64,000 nucleotides of DNA from positions 372,001 through 436,000 of the forward strand of contig NSJX01000006.1 in NCBI GenBank assembly GCA_002286715.1, given 5' to 3'. The notes beneath the pieces are model-generated. The model saw nothing but the letters and a program-made list of their open reading frames with translations. It did not search any database and was not told the DNA's origin. This DNA comes from Dentipellis sp. KUC8613. Taxonomy: Eukaryota > Basidiomycota > Agaricomycetes > Russulales > Hericiaceae. A program made the translations under genes and the position numbers. Shown piece by piece: positions 1 to 12,144 of the stretch (positions within the stretch are counted from its first letter, which is position 1; each line of letters begins with the position of its first letter).

Positions 1-1318
1 CGCTGCCGGTGAGTTGAAGAGCGGCGAGGGCTTGACGTGGTGTGTGCGTGGTAAAGATCGACAAGGGACTTCGCTGCGAAGACGTGCAGCAGCGGCAGCA
101 TAGGGTGTAAGAACCGCCATTCTTTGTGACCTATAAGCGAGTACGCGCAAGTCGTCCATATCACGAGGCCAAGCAACAGCTTCGGCGAGCTGGGGACTTG
201 TGGGCCAAGGGGACGGAAGGTGCGCCAGAGTCCATGCAGAACGAAAGGTAGCGCGGTACCGGATAAGATTGGCAACGCTTGCGTGAGGTAGTAGTGCCAC
301 GGTGCGGACCCGTAGAAGAGAGACACGGGCGAAGCGTTGGTGAGGAGGAACGAAAGGGGCGTAAGTGTTGGGCGATGATAGTAGAAGCTATCGAGAGCAA
401 ATAGCGTGAAGAGTGTGCAGGCGCTATGAGGGTGGACACGGGAAGTTAGAGTCGAACAATAGCGTAGTCAAGTTAGAGGCGCTGACCCGACAAGGAGCGC
501 GTCCATTACAAAACTAGCTATCGCTCCGTGGTGTGATTGTAGACGCCATAGCAGCGCGGATATGGCGAGGACCCATATTATAACGTTCGTGGTTCTAACA
601 ACGCAGGCGAGGGCTGCGAAGACCAATAACTTTCTCAGTTGCGTTCTAGAGCGGCATATGTTAGTGACACCCAAATGGAGTATCATACTGTGGGTCAATA
701 CCTGTTGACAATAGATTCAGCCGACCACGGGTAGTAGCTCAAAGCAATAATCGTGAGTGTCGTCTCCAGAGAGTTGGAGAGCGACCGAGACAACGAGAGC
801 GCGTTGAAGAGCGACGTCAACGACAAGAAGTACTGTAGAAGTTCCTGTTAGTAGCCGCATGCTTGAATATAGAACCGATGCGACTCACAGCAGTCAACAC
901 ATATCGCTCGCCCAGGACTTTCCGCGTCAGCTCAGACAGCCAGATATCCGTACCCGCCGCCAGAACGCCATGCAGCACCTTTGGCGCTAGTACCTGTCCC
1001 GCAAATCCACCAAGGAAGCGGGTGAGCTAAGTCATTTCAAGATGACTACGAAGAGCACGCACACACCAGCAGTTCAGTGTCGTCCAAGTGCAGCACCTTC
1101 AATACCCAATAAACGGGAACATTCAGCGCAGGATACACGATGCTCCGAATTGGCCGTTCGGAGAGCCATTCCCAAGTAAGATGACCGTATCCAAAGACAA
1201 TCGCGTGTGCGGGTTCCAAGGCTTGGAAGTACTCGTCTGGCTGGAAGAACGTGCGCGTGCATACGGCTATTAGGACACGGAGGACGACAGCAATGATGAC
1301 GAGGCATGCGGAGGCCAT
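1..1318 (-). CDS. GPI10: GPI mannosyltransferase 3 (PIG-B/Gpi10), 5' part, runs off left edge
   Basis: Adds the third mannose to the GPI-anchor precursor in the ER membrane (GT22 family). Five exons are visible: 1318-1067, 1026-889, 844-702, 645-487 and 423 to the window edge, with GT-AG junctions that keep frame. The N-terminus has a hydrophobic segment followed by TRTFFQPDEYFQALEPAH, the luminal Asp-Glu motif of GT22 enzymes. Later exons carry SLSRSLSNSLET, CVVRTTNVIIW, LDSFYYHRPTLTPLSF, FYGSAPWHYYLTQALP and GHKEWRFLHP, all typical of PIG-B. The C-terminal part lies outside the window. Identification is from recalled family motifs. The start at 1318 is the first Met before the signal-anchor-like segment. 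Confidence 0.93.
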
Positions 1319-2209
1319 GGCATTCCGTATCTAGGACAGGTGGTCAAATGCAAGGATCTTACAGAGTAGAATTCGGCATGAAAGAGGTAAGCACGCGTCT
1401 AGGCTGTAGGGAAGGGGATCTCTGTGCAAGGTAAGAGGATAGACTGTCAGTGGGACAGCGCGACCACCGTCGCGGAGACCAACGCGACGCGGTACCGTGG
1501 GAATTCTGCTACTGAGCTCCTTCAAGCTCCGGCTTTCAAGCTCTTTCAGACCTCGAGGCCTCGAGGGCCATGGTCCTCATTTCTGTGCAGGACACAGGGT
1601 AACATCCACATATTCTGACGTCCCAACGCAAACCGTCTCTAACATTTTGACCATCATTATTTGATTATTATCGAATGATAGGCAGGAATTCAGGCGGCAC
1701 TCGAGAACATGCCATCCATGACCGTTACAAGCCATCATACGGACAGTGAGCTTCGATGGCTAGTACAGCGCCATGGGGCGATGCAGAGAAAGCGTATTAC
1801 GCAGTGAACAATGGACTGAGGAAGTCGAAGTGGTGGGAAAGGAAGACGACGAGTGCCTGACGTTCGAGAACATGGCCGCCCGATACGGCGCTTCTCGCTC
1901 AGGGTCGGGCGGTGTCAATCAAATGAATCCGAGACTCGAAGAGCGGATCTAAGCGAGGAGGGAGATAAGGACCCCTTCCGTCCGAGGCCTCGCGGAGAGA
2001 AGCAGAGGGAAACGTCTGCGGCTGCCGCGCAGAGAAAGGATGACAGCTAGGTCAGAACGTGATGCCGACAGACGTGGTAAACACGAGGGCTATATTTTCC
2101 CATGGCGGTCAAGCCGCCTCCACGGACGACGTAGAAGCAGTGATCGAAGCATCTGGACGGGTATGCCGATAATAGAGAGAAGGCGAGGAAAGCGCGGGCG
2201 TTTCTGAGC
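1319..2209. other. Intergenic, nothing recognised
   Basis: Upstream of the minus-strand GPI10 gene. Only short open frames on both strands, without recognisable motifs or splice-consistent extensions. The right end abuts the duplicated flank of the ZF-A gene. Confidence 0.5.
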
Positions 2210-2992
2210 AGAAGAAAACGTGGATCAGAGCCGCAGCTGTGCACAAGCGATAGACGGAGATATTGCAGACAAATTGAACCTTACCTTCCTTTGTCTTTTG
2301 TCGGAGAAGCCCGAGAAATAAGCACGAGGCGCTGACGCAAGTCGCGCGGCGCGTCTGGATACCGAGCTTGCTGCAGAAAGACGTCGATCGTTCGTCCGCG
2401 GCACGATCGGTATCATGCCACTCGCTGAAACGCTGGTAAAGACCGGGGAGGGTACGATGTTGAGATGATTGTCCGGAAGCAAATTGCACGTAAATGAATT
2501 CATTTCGAGAACAAAGGGTGCCCCGTGGGTTAGGGTTCCGGGGCTTTACGAGCGCACAAACGAGAACAAAGGCCACTTCCCGCCATGAAAGGACGACGAC
2601 GCCGGAAATGACATACCCTCCTCGGGCGCGAGACCCTCTATCTACCTGTGAAGTTTGGGCCACTCAGGTCCACGCGGAGAGGGGAGGTGAGCACATTTTT
2701 CCGTCCGCGCGCGGCATTCTCTCCGGGCGGTCCACGCCCCGCTGGACGCACACGTTGTCGCCTACCCCAGATCACAAAGACAGCCAACTTACAGGACCCA
2801 CATATGCAAGTATAGGAAGGTGAGTCTTCCTGATGCTGTGAAGCGCCGGTCCCGCGCACAATGGCGTATGAAAGGGAGCACCAGTGGTCAAAGTCCCCGA
2901 CCGCGCTGTGATTGTCCACATCGTGATTATAGCCCGGGGGTCCTGAAACGGTGTGAGGTGCGTATCCTCGTGGGACCAGCTGAGCAAAGACC

Positions 2993-2999
2993 TTATAAG
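2993..2999 (+). promoter_or_regulatory. TATA-like box of ZF-A
   Basis: TTATAAG lies about 100 bases before the ZF-A start codon. The same box occurs at the same spacing before ZF-B (24400-24406) and ZF-C (33246-33253), and all three follow a shared CGTATCC-type block by 20-30 bases. Conservation between paralogs is the support. Confidence 0.6.
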
Positions 3000-3099
3000 C
3001 CGGGGCCTCCCAACGCTTTGCGCCATCAGTCCTTCCCGACGCCCCCTACATTAGCTTGAGCCACACTCATCGACTCACCATCGACTCACCATCGACACC

Positions 3100-4632
3100 A
3101 TGAACTACTCCTCGCATTCCACTGCCACTCCCGCTTTCGTCAACACCAAACGTGTTGACTCGTCCTCGTTGACGCCCGCCCAACGCGACGCCCGCGCTTT
3201 CGCCATACTGCAAGCTCAGGTCGTCAGAAGTCGTCCTGTCGACACGCATGTAAGAAACCATGGAGGGGTTGACTATCAGACCGACACGGTGCGTACTGTC
3301 CCAGTCAGTTAATAGACACGTAGCTCATCCTCTTCTTCGTCGCAGAATTTCCAGCGTGACTTGGGGGAGGCGATGAGCGTGGACTGTACGCAATGGTTCA
3401 CGGCGTACACCACCCAGACCCCCGGCGACAACAAGCGTCTCGGCGGCCACACTTACGAACAACTTGATACCTTCAGTCACCAGACATACAACGTGAGTCC
3501 ATCGTCCTCATCTCATCGCACGAAACTGACTTTCCGCGACGCACAGGCTCAGGGCATGCTTCATCCCCAGCAGCCACCCCTCCCAGCCGTCCCCTTCCCC
3601 ACCCTCACCCCCGACCCCGCACCCTGGTACCCCCCGGGGTACATCGTCGCCCGCCCGTCGCCGGGCATCGCGCAACCCCGCCCAAGGGTCGCTGCTCGGC
3701 GCCATTGGCAGGCGGCCACCTTTGTCGCGCCGCCCCCAACCGCGGCCGGGTATGCTCTGCCGACGCGCAGTTCGGGCGCCGCGCTCTATGCGTCGAGCCA
3801 GGCGTCGACGCCATTACTCACCCGCTCGCCGGCGAGCGCGTCGCCCGCGTCGACGAATCTCTCGACGCCGACCAATGAGCTGCCCTTCAATATCGTGCCA
3901 GCGCGGGAGGAGCCGTCGCCCGAGCCCTTCTCCATCGAACCGTGGCAGGTGTCGACGGAGAGCTCGCTCGCGGCCTGGAACGGCGGGCCTGTCGCGCCGC
4001 CCACAGCAGAGCCATGGTATGCCTGGTTATCCTCAATGGACTTCTCGACGCTGCCTCTTGAGCCGACAAGGCCGAGGAAGCGGGCGTGGGCAGAGTTCGA
4101 TGAGGACCAGGGTGCAAGCAGCGGCGCCGACGAGACTCGGTCCAAGCGACCGAAAAGCTATGTAAGCTACGAAGGGGGGACCAGCGCCTTCGAGTATCCC
4201 GACGCCGGGATGCCGATGCAGGAGGCGACAATGGTCCCTCACCAGGAATCAGTAAAATCTTGGGGATCGGACATCGAGGAAGGTGTCCCCGACGCCGATG
4301 CTCAAGAGGGTTTCACCGATTTCGAGCAAGGGTCGCTTTGGCAGCCTATTGCCTCGGTATCGGGGGCCCACGGGGAGGTCTTCCGCTGGCAGTGCCCTGT
4401 TCCGATGTGCACGAAGGACTTCGCGCGAGTGGAGGATTGCAGCAGGCACTTCAAGGGTATCGCGCACAGGCCCATCACCAACCCGCCGACCTGCTACGGC
4501 TGCAACACCGTCTTCACACGCAAGGACGCCTTGAAGCGGCATTTGGCCTCGCCTCCGGACCCGACCTGTACCAACATACCTCCACCCCGGGAGGACGAGG
4601 AGGAGGGTGAACAGGCGGTGAACCAGGTGTGA
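3100..4632 (+). CDS. ZF-A: C2H2-type zinc-finger protein, paralog 1 of 3
   Basis: Three exons, 3100-3288, 3346-3492 and 3547-4632, give 473 residues. The second intron (54 nt) would also read in frame, but its GTGAGT/CACAG ends and its conservation in ZF-C argue for splicing. The N-terminus has a block shared with ZF-C (DARAFA, SRPV, THVRNHGGVDYQ), followed by a Pro/Ser-rich low-complexity middle. A basic patch RPRKRAW and RSKRPK looks like a bipartite nuclear signal. Two fingers sit at the C-terminus: residues 395-420 (Cys-x4-Cys, His-x5-His) and 428-452 (Cys-x2-Cys, His-x8-Cys). Probably a DNA-binding regulator (inference); no named family recognised. It heads the plus-strand unit ZF-A, TM-1, TM-2. 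Confidence 0.85.
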
Positions 4633-5450
4633 GAGGTCGGCGGAGTCGAAGGAGGGTAGTTGGGCGAGCGCGCTGAGGTCGGGATAGGTGGTCAGAGCGT
4701 CCGCCGTCGACGCGCAGCAGAAGTCGGCGGTACCAGCGCAGACGTCGGCGCTGGTGAGGACAAAGAACGCGCGTACTGATTTTCTTTCTCTTTTTCTCTC
4801 CTTTTCTATTTTTTCCGTCTCTTCTCTATGTCATCATCTCTCCTCGTGTACTCGTCTTATCGATCCCATCATCCGCGTTTCCGTGCGGCGCTAGACTCTA
4901 CATATATGTCACTATACTCTCTCGAGCATTCTACCTGGACTTTATACGGACTTACTCTGTAGAGCTACATACAATGTACCCTGCAATACATCGTGTATCT
5001 GATCTTCTATGTCTTCGTCTTCGTAACCGTTCTCGGCGTGATTGAAAAGTGCAGTGCTGAAAGCCGTGCAAGGGAGCTGACTTGCCCTTGAAGTCGTGTA
5101 AGGCCAGCAAGGCGTAGCGGAACGATCATGAGCTTCGGACGCAAAACTTAGTCGGGGCGGACAATGAACGGAAAGGCGTAATCAAGATTGCCGCCGCGGC
5201 GCGGAGATCTTTTCGTCTTCAATTCCCCGGGATCTTCCCTGAAATACGAACGCCTTCGCCAGCTAGACCCATGCTAAGCTTTGGCGAACGAGGCTCAATT
5301 TCCATCTACATACATCCCTGGTCACTGCATACGATATGACGATGGCAATGCTCAGACGCGCAATTAATCAGTATCACCATTCCTCCTGTACACACAGAGC
5401 GAATATAGCCAGACAGTTCACTCGTGCGCCGGGCCTGTGATCTAGGCTGT

Positions 5451-5468
5451 TTAGCTTTGCAAAGCTAA
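5451..5468. repeat. 18-bp perfect palindrome
   Basis: TTAGCTTTGCAAAGCTAA is its own reverse complement over all 18 bases, in a gene-free region. It could bind a dimeric regulator or be chance; no second copy was noticed. Confidence 0.7.
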
Positions 5469-6450
5469 CTTATGATATCTTCTGATGTTTTTGTTCCATC
5501 GGACTTCACACGTTTGGCGTGTCTTCTGCCGTCTCCGAGATGACGGAACGTGTTCCGTCGGTGTCGCCTTGCGAGCTTGCTTGACGGACACGCGCAGCCT
5601 CAGCCGTCGTGTTTAGGTGTATCTGGGTTCCGAGTAATGACTGCGAGAAGTGGTCCTGGCTCGGGTTGATGGTGTCGGCGTGTGAAAGAATATGAACGTC
5701 AAACGTGACACAGGATCAAGTCTTCGAGGCAATATAAATCCGTCGGTGAGGGGATCACCACCCACGAACTCAATGTATATCTAACACCGGCGGAAGATAA
5801 ATTGAAGGAACACGGGAAGCACGTACCGGGCTCTGCGCCTGTTTCAGTCTCTCTTCTTTCTATATGGTTCTCCGTGGTGTAAATTACGCCCTGGTGCAGC
5901 TTGTCTCCACATAGATCAGTCTTCTCTATGGAGCTGGGAGCCCCTTCTCCGTGACATTACACTGACGTACATCTGGGAGACATCATCGAGAACTGACTGC
6001 GATGATTGCAGCTTTTACATCCTTTCGTGCGAACGACCGTGGGATGTCATCTACCACACAAGTTAGTCTAGAAAATTTCGTGTAAGTGCCTTCTCCTTCT
6101 CGATGATAGAAATGCCCGGGAACGATGAAACTCACAAGACATCAGAAGGGTGTGTGGACAAGACGACTGGGAAGTACATATGAACGACGCGGTCACTCCA
6201 GAGGAGCCTGGAGGCAGTATTGAGCGACTTGTAGGGAAGGTCGTTCTCACGCGCTGATGGAGGTGGCGCTGCTGCTCTCCTGGTTCCATTCCCCTCCATC
6301 CCTTCCCATCGAGTTTACTCGACTGCCCTTCAGCAACCATTATCTCCCCACTGAAAGACACTATCCTGACGACATTCTCCAGGGAAACGTTTGCAGATCG
6401 ACAATGGCAAGCTCGGACCTCGTTACATCGTGCTACCTGATGCCGTTAAC

Positions 6451-6501
6451 AGGGCGTTGGTAGTCGCGGGGCGTTGGTAGTCGCAGGGCGTTGGTAGTAG
6501 C
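6451..6501. repeat. Short tandem repeat, three 17-bp units
   Basis: Three consecutive units of 17 bases with core GGGCGTTGGTAGTCGC. The copies differ only at the first base and, in the last copy, at one base near the end. Minisatellite-like and non-coding as far as can be seen. Confidence 0.85.
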
Positions 6502-7203
6502 ACTGCGTTGCCTGTGTTCGTGGCTTTCCATCCTCTCCAGGACAAGCTATCTCTATTACGGTCGGTTGCATTTATGAGAACAAGCTCTGACGGTTTCAGA
6601 GACTGCTCCGTTCTCCGAAGCCGGGAGGACACGCCGCTCTGGATCCATTGCATTTGCGAGCTTACAGTAATCCAGGCGCCACGATATAGTGCCTATGAGG
6701 CCAGCCTTTCCACGCACTCAATACAATCTTGATTTGGCTGATGCTGCTACACTCCTGGAGCCAATTCTATTCTTACGACACTTCTGTTCAGAAGCGCATC
6801 TGATCCATCACCTCCGTACGGTCCTCTGTCGTCTGCGTCCATTGACGGTGAAATGACTATCTCCTCAAACACGGACACGGTTACAATCGCTACTCCGTCT
6901 GGCTTTATAACTGACCCTCAGTCGGTACAGCACCGAGCCCAGCTACCGCGCCTCTCCCTCCCTTTTCGAAGAGGAGAGCATTGCCTCCCGCACTGATTTT
7001 GTTTCCCCTGCTCTCTCGAGCATCATCTTCCGACACCCTCTGCTCTATCTTTAGTTGACCTGATAGAATCCGAAGCTAGGCTCCTTTTTGCACCCAATCA
7101 AACTACCAACGCTGCGGCGTGAGTACTGCTTGGCTATCGGCTTGAATGCAGTTATGTTGATTGTTTAAACCAGCCACGAATTTTGGTTTCAACCCAGTCA
7201 GTA

Positions 7204-8015
7204 ATGTCCGACAGCAATACGCGTTCCTTGTATGGACGTGAGTCATACTCCTTGAACGCGCGCTTTTAGATTACTTTTCTTACTTCATGCGCGTAGGTGC
7301 AGCTACATTTACTCCAGAAGGCGTCTGCGTTTCGCCGACGAGCCTGGCCGTTATCACTGTATCATGCTGCATCCTTTGGATTATCACACTCATCATAGTA
7401 TACTTGGTTCAAGAAGGAAGAATAACCAAGATCAGGCAAAGAGGTATAGGTGGGTGTATAATTGGTTCCCTGAGTCGCGAGGCGGCTAGATTCTCACTTC
7501 GAGCAGAGCCCTTCGTAATGCCACCACCTAGCGTTGCACTACCGCGTGTCCCGGAGAAAACGATGAGCCCTTCTCACTACCCTCCTGGACCCGGCACAAG
7601 CTCCAGCTCAAATTCGCATCGGGCAACAATCGCCACAAGTTCTCGCACAGGGCGTACAACTCGCTCTTCACGGGTGCCAGAAATTAGGGCTCCTGCAAGT
7701 CCTACAGCTTCCTCAGCATATATCGCCCGCGAAGCATTACCATCACCGTTCAATGCCCTCGGGCAAACGCTATATACGAGCGCACGGTCATCCGTTGCGT
7801 TGCAGTCATCGAATCTGCACGGATATTCGGAAAGCGTGAAGGATGAATCCTTTGACGTGTCCTCACGGAAGTCGTTACCACTGCCGTCAATTCAGCGAAG
7901 TGTAAGTGCTACCATGTGGACGATCGCTTGGAAGATGTCTGACGCAGCAGTGCTCTAGGATACTAGAACTTCGGGAAGGAGAACTCGGATGTCTATGCCG
8001 CGCAACCTGCTATAA
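7204..8015 (+). CDS. TM-1: single-pass membrane protein, divergent paralog
   Basis: Model of 211 residues: exons 7204-7237, 7297-7443, 7504-7901, 7959-8015. The ectodomain is only about 27 residues, followed by one hydrophobic segment (about residues 28-49) and the basic stretch ITKIRQR. The intron after that stretch is in phase 1, as in all seven paralogs. The cytosolic tail is Ser/Pro-rich but lacks the IPSDL motif and has no clear PPxY. No cleavable signal peptide, so the helix probably acts as an N-out anchor (inference). Only TM-1 and TM-2 carry an additional upstream phase-1 intron, so they form a subgroup. The first and last exons are the least certain parts. Function unknown. Confidence 0.6.
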
Positions 8016-8565
8016 TCAGCGACACGACGGTTGTAGAGTTGATTGCCAGAAGTTAATATCAGTTGTCAGTGTCCATCCGTGGTGACGTCTTCAATTTTCT
8101 GTGAAATATGCTGTCTGCCGTTGCACGTCCAAGGGCATGAGGTACGGTCGCCGCATGGGAAAACAAAGGGTACTCACGCGGCAAACTCTCAACTGCGTTG
8201 GCCGTTCTTTAAAGGATACAGACATGGACGGAAATGGCACGCAAAGCCATTTGACAGATGCACCAGCGAATCGCTGATGGTGCGCCGTTGTGGCATACGC
8301 AGACAGGCTGCCTTCTCTACGTCAGACGGCAGTGATGGCCAAGTCGATCGCGTCTCCATGATGAGTATAAAACACCAACTAACCATCTATCTTCGAGGAG
8401 GATCCGAGTTCTGATAACAGTGTGCATAGTCGCCGATATCTCTGCAACCCTCAACCCCCACCGTCGTGTATGCATCTCGACTCGGCCGCCCTTTCTCCCT
8501 GCCCCGCTGCCATTCGTTATACATCCTCCACACTCCTTGATTGACCTCTCAGGCTTCTGCATGTC
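8016..8565. other. Spacer between TM-1 and TM-2
   Basis: No gene supported. An open frame at 8043-8414 is best read as non-coding, because its most conserved piece (8236-8273) recurs upstream of other TM genes regardless of reading frame. A TATA-like GTATAAAAC lies near 8365. Confidence 0.5.
8236..8273 (+). promoter_or_regulatory. Shared upstream element of TM genes (TM-2 copy)
   Basis: Contains GACAGATGCACCAGCGAAT about 300 bases before TM-2. Related sequences lie before TM-7 (30123-30162), TM-6 (28259-28285), TM-3 (18991-19024), and with only the core kept before TM-4 (21231-21254) and TM-5 (26654-26679). The core CAGATG is an E-box type hexamer. A regulatory role is inferred from conservation. 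Confidence 0.55.
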
Positions 8566-9599
8566 ATGGCAGGGTTTGGCCCTCTGCCATCTTCACTTCT
8601 TACAGATCCAAGTGCGCCTTCCGGTCCTACATTATATGGTGCGTCCCTTCTGGTATGACTTCACTGTGTAATAGCCGTCTAATTTTGTTATAAACTCTAG
8701 CTATCGCTTCGTCAGACAACGTCGTCCCTCCTGATTCCCAGCCCGCAACGTCCGGCGGAGGACTTTACGTCTCTTTGGAGGTGATCATCGCCGTTATCGC
8801 GGCCGGTGGTGTAGCCTTCGTCGGCTTCCTGGTGATATTATTCCTCTATATTCGTAGCGCAAGAAGAATGCGGAAAATGGGTGCGCCTCTCCACGTGCTT
8901 GCAGACACGTCTGACAAAATTCTTATCGACGAATTTTCAGCAGCTCGTGTCTCACACACCGAGAATGCTCTCACATCTTTGCCAAAGCGCCCGGACAAGC
9001 GGCCCCCACCCATGGACCTAGTATCTCTGCACGCTGCTGGCTCCTACAGTCCCGTTCCCATTGAATCCCCGCGGCCAAACTCCATGCGCGCCGGCTCTCC
9101 GACACCCTCATCCAACATCTTGCCTCCTTCCCCAGAGCCCCATTCACCACGCTCAGCACACACTCATTCAATTTTCACTGCACAATCCTCTCACGGGACA
9201 CATTCGACCTTCGTCAGCGCGAGGTCAGCCCCAACGGCCGCACCAGAGGCTCAGCTCCGCTGGTCAGCGATTCCAAGCGATCTGCAAACTTTAGCGGAGC
9301 CGAGCCAAAGCCGATCGGCCTCTGTCAACACCAGACGACGCGGACACCGTGGCCCTCCAACGACTGAAAACCCGTCGCGGCCTCTCCCTGAGAGGCCGTC
9401 AAGACCGATGTCACAAAGGCAGCTGCAGCGGATGACGGGTAGCGAGTGGTCGGAGCTGCCATCACCACCCCCGCCTTACAATGGCAACGAGGCAACCGAG
9501 CCTATGCCCGATGATTTGCCACGGAAGATTGTGGACCCTACAGTGGCAGATGAACCAGAGACGGAGGCGGAAGCGGGAAATGTGGATGAGGTACTGTGA
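8566..9599 (+). CDS. TM-2: single-pass membrane protein with PPPY motif
   Basis: Exons 8566-8638, 8701-8880 and 8941-9599 give 303 residues. The 60-nt intron after the juxtamembrane stretch (ARRMRKM) would also read through in frame; it is placed by analogy with the paralogs, where splicing is required. Ectodomain about 49 residues, helix about 50-76, then a long Ser/Pro-rich cytosolic tail. The tail has AQLRWSAIPSDLQTLAE (IPSDL at 9270-9284), an Arg/Ser stretch, and PSPPPPYNG (PPPPY at 9465-9479), a canonical WW-domain ligand. The C-terminus is acidic, which is unlike the other copies. Second gene after ZF-A; converges on HEM2. Confidence 0.82.
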
Positions 9600-10203
9600 T
9601 TAAATTACAGTACCTGGGCAGGAGGGCAGCTCCGTCTGCCACCGTTTGGACAGATATACTCACGGACCGTGTGTACGAGGGCTTGTTGCAGACGCTGTTT
9701 GTTTCAATCGGGATGCCATGGGACCCTGTTGGGCTGGATCTGATACGCCGTTCCTTTAACCTGGGCTTGGACCTTGCGCGGTGCGCTGCTTTTCTCTTCC
9801 TTCTTTTAGATGAATCTGCCAGTTGCACTATCATTGCATGCTGCGCAGGAGACGAGTATCGAGTACGATACGTTTTTTGGAAGCTCCTATAGCTAGCTAT
9901 ACTCGGTCTTGGTACAGTTCATCACTCCCCATTCCACTGCCTCTCGCTAGGACTTCTGATGGACACCATGCTGCTACGTGTTGTATCAGATACACATCAC
10001 AACATCGCATTGGATACTTCCCTCTTGCGTACGACGTTCCGACATAGGAAACTGCCGGTATAGAGTGGTGTATACTTAGCTGAAATACTCTCACATTGTA
10101 CTATCATACATGCTTCGCTGTCCTGTCGCTATCGCCTTTTCACACCGAGCACCGTCTCCAGAGCTCGCCGGCCACCCACAGCCTATTAGCTACGCCCACC
10201 TCA
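9600..10203. other. Convergent spacer between TM-2 and HEM2
   Basis: Holds the 3' flanks of two convergent genes. Near 9670-9760 the sequence GTGTACGAG and its surroundings resemble the 3' flank of TM-7, suggesting that 3' flanks were copied with the genes. No gene seen. Confidence 0.5.

Positions 10204-12144
<1,941 letters not shown>

Larger units (their letters stand above)
2210..5215 (+). repeat. Left arm of large inverted duplication carrying ZF-A
   Basis: About 3 kb that matches 31085-34000 in inverted orientation, and more weakly 22015-24930. Visible landmarks outside the coding exons include a shared block around the EcoRI-like GAATTC at 2496-2501 (also 33745-33750), a shared TTATAAG box, a shared pyrimidine-rich 3' region (4780-4910) and a shared GC-rich stretch near 5185-5212 whose best 20-plus bases are identical to 31087 onward. 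Edges are approximate because they were judged by eye. Confidence 0.8.
5216..7203. other. Gene-poor stretch between ZF-A and TM-1
   Basis: About 2 kb without a supportable gene. Short open frames exist on both strands but carry no motif and no paralog elsewhere in the array. It contains an 18-base palindrome (5451-5468) and a three-copy 17-base tandem repeat (6451-6501), listed separately. A Ser/Thr-coding exon for a longer TM-1 ectodomain near 6840-7130 cannot be excluded. Confidence 0.5.

Noticed and set aside
2109..2663. 184-codon minus-strand frame whose middle resembles a plus-strand frame at 33516-33761
   Set aside because: The similarity comes from the duplicated DNA flanking ZF-A and ZF-C. 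The frames differ in length and context, the region lies in the upstream flank, and no protein motif is present.
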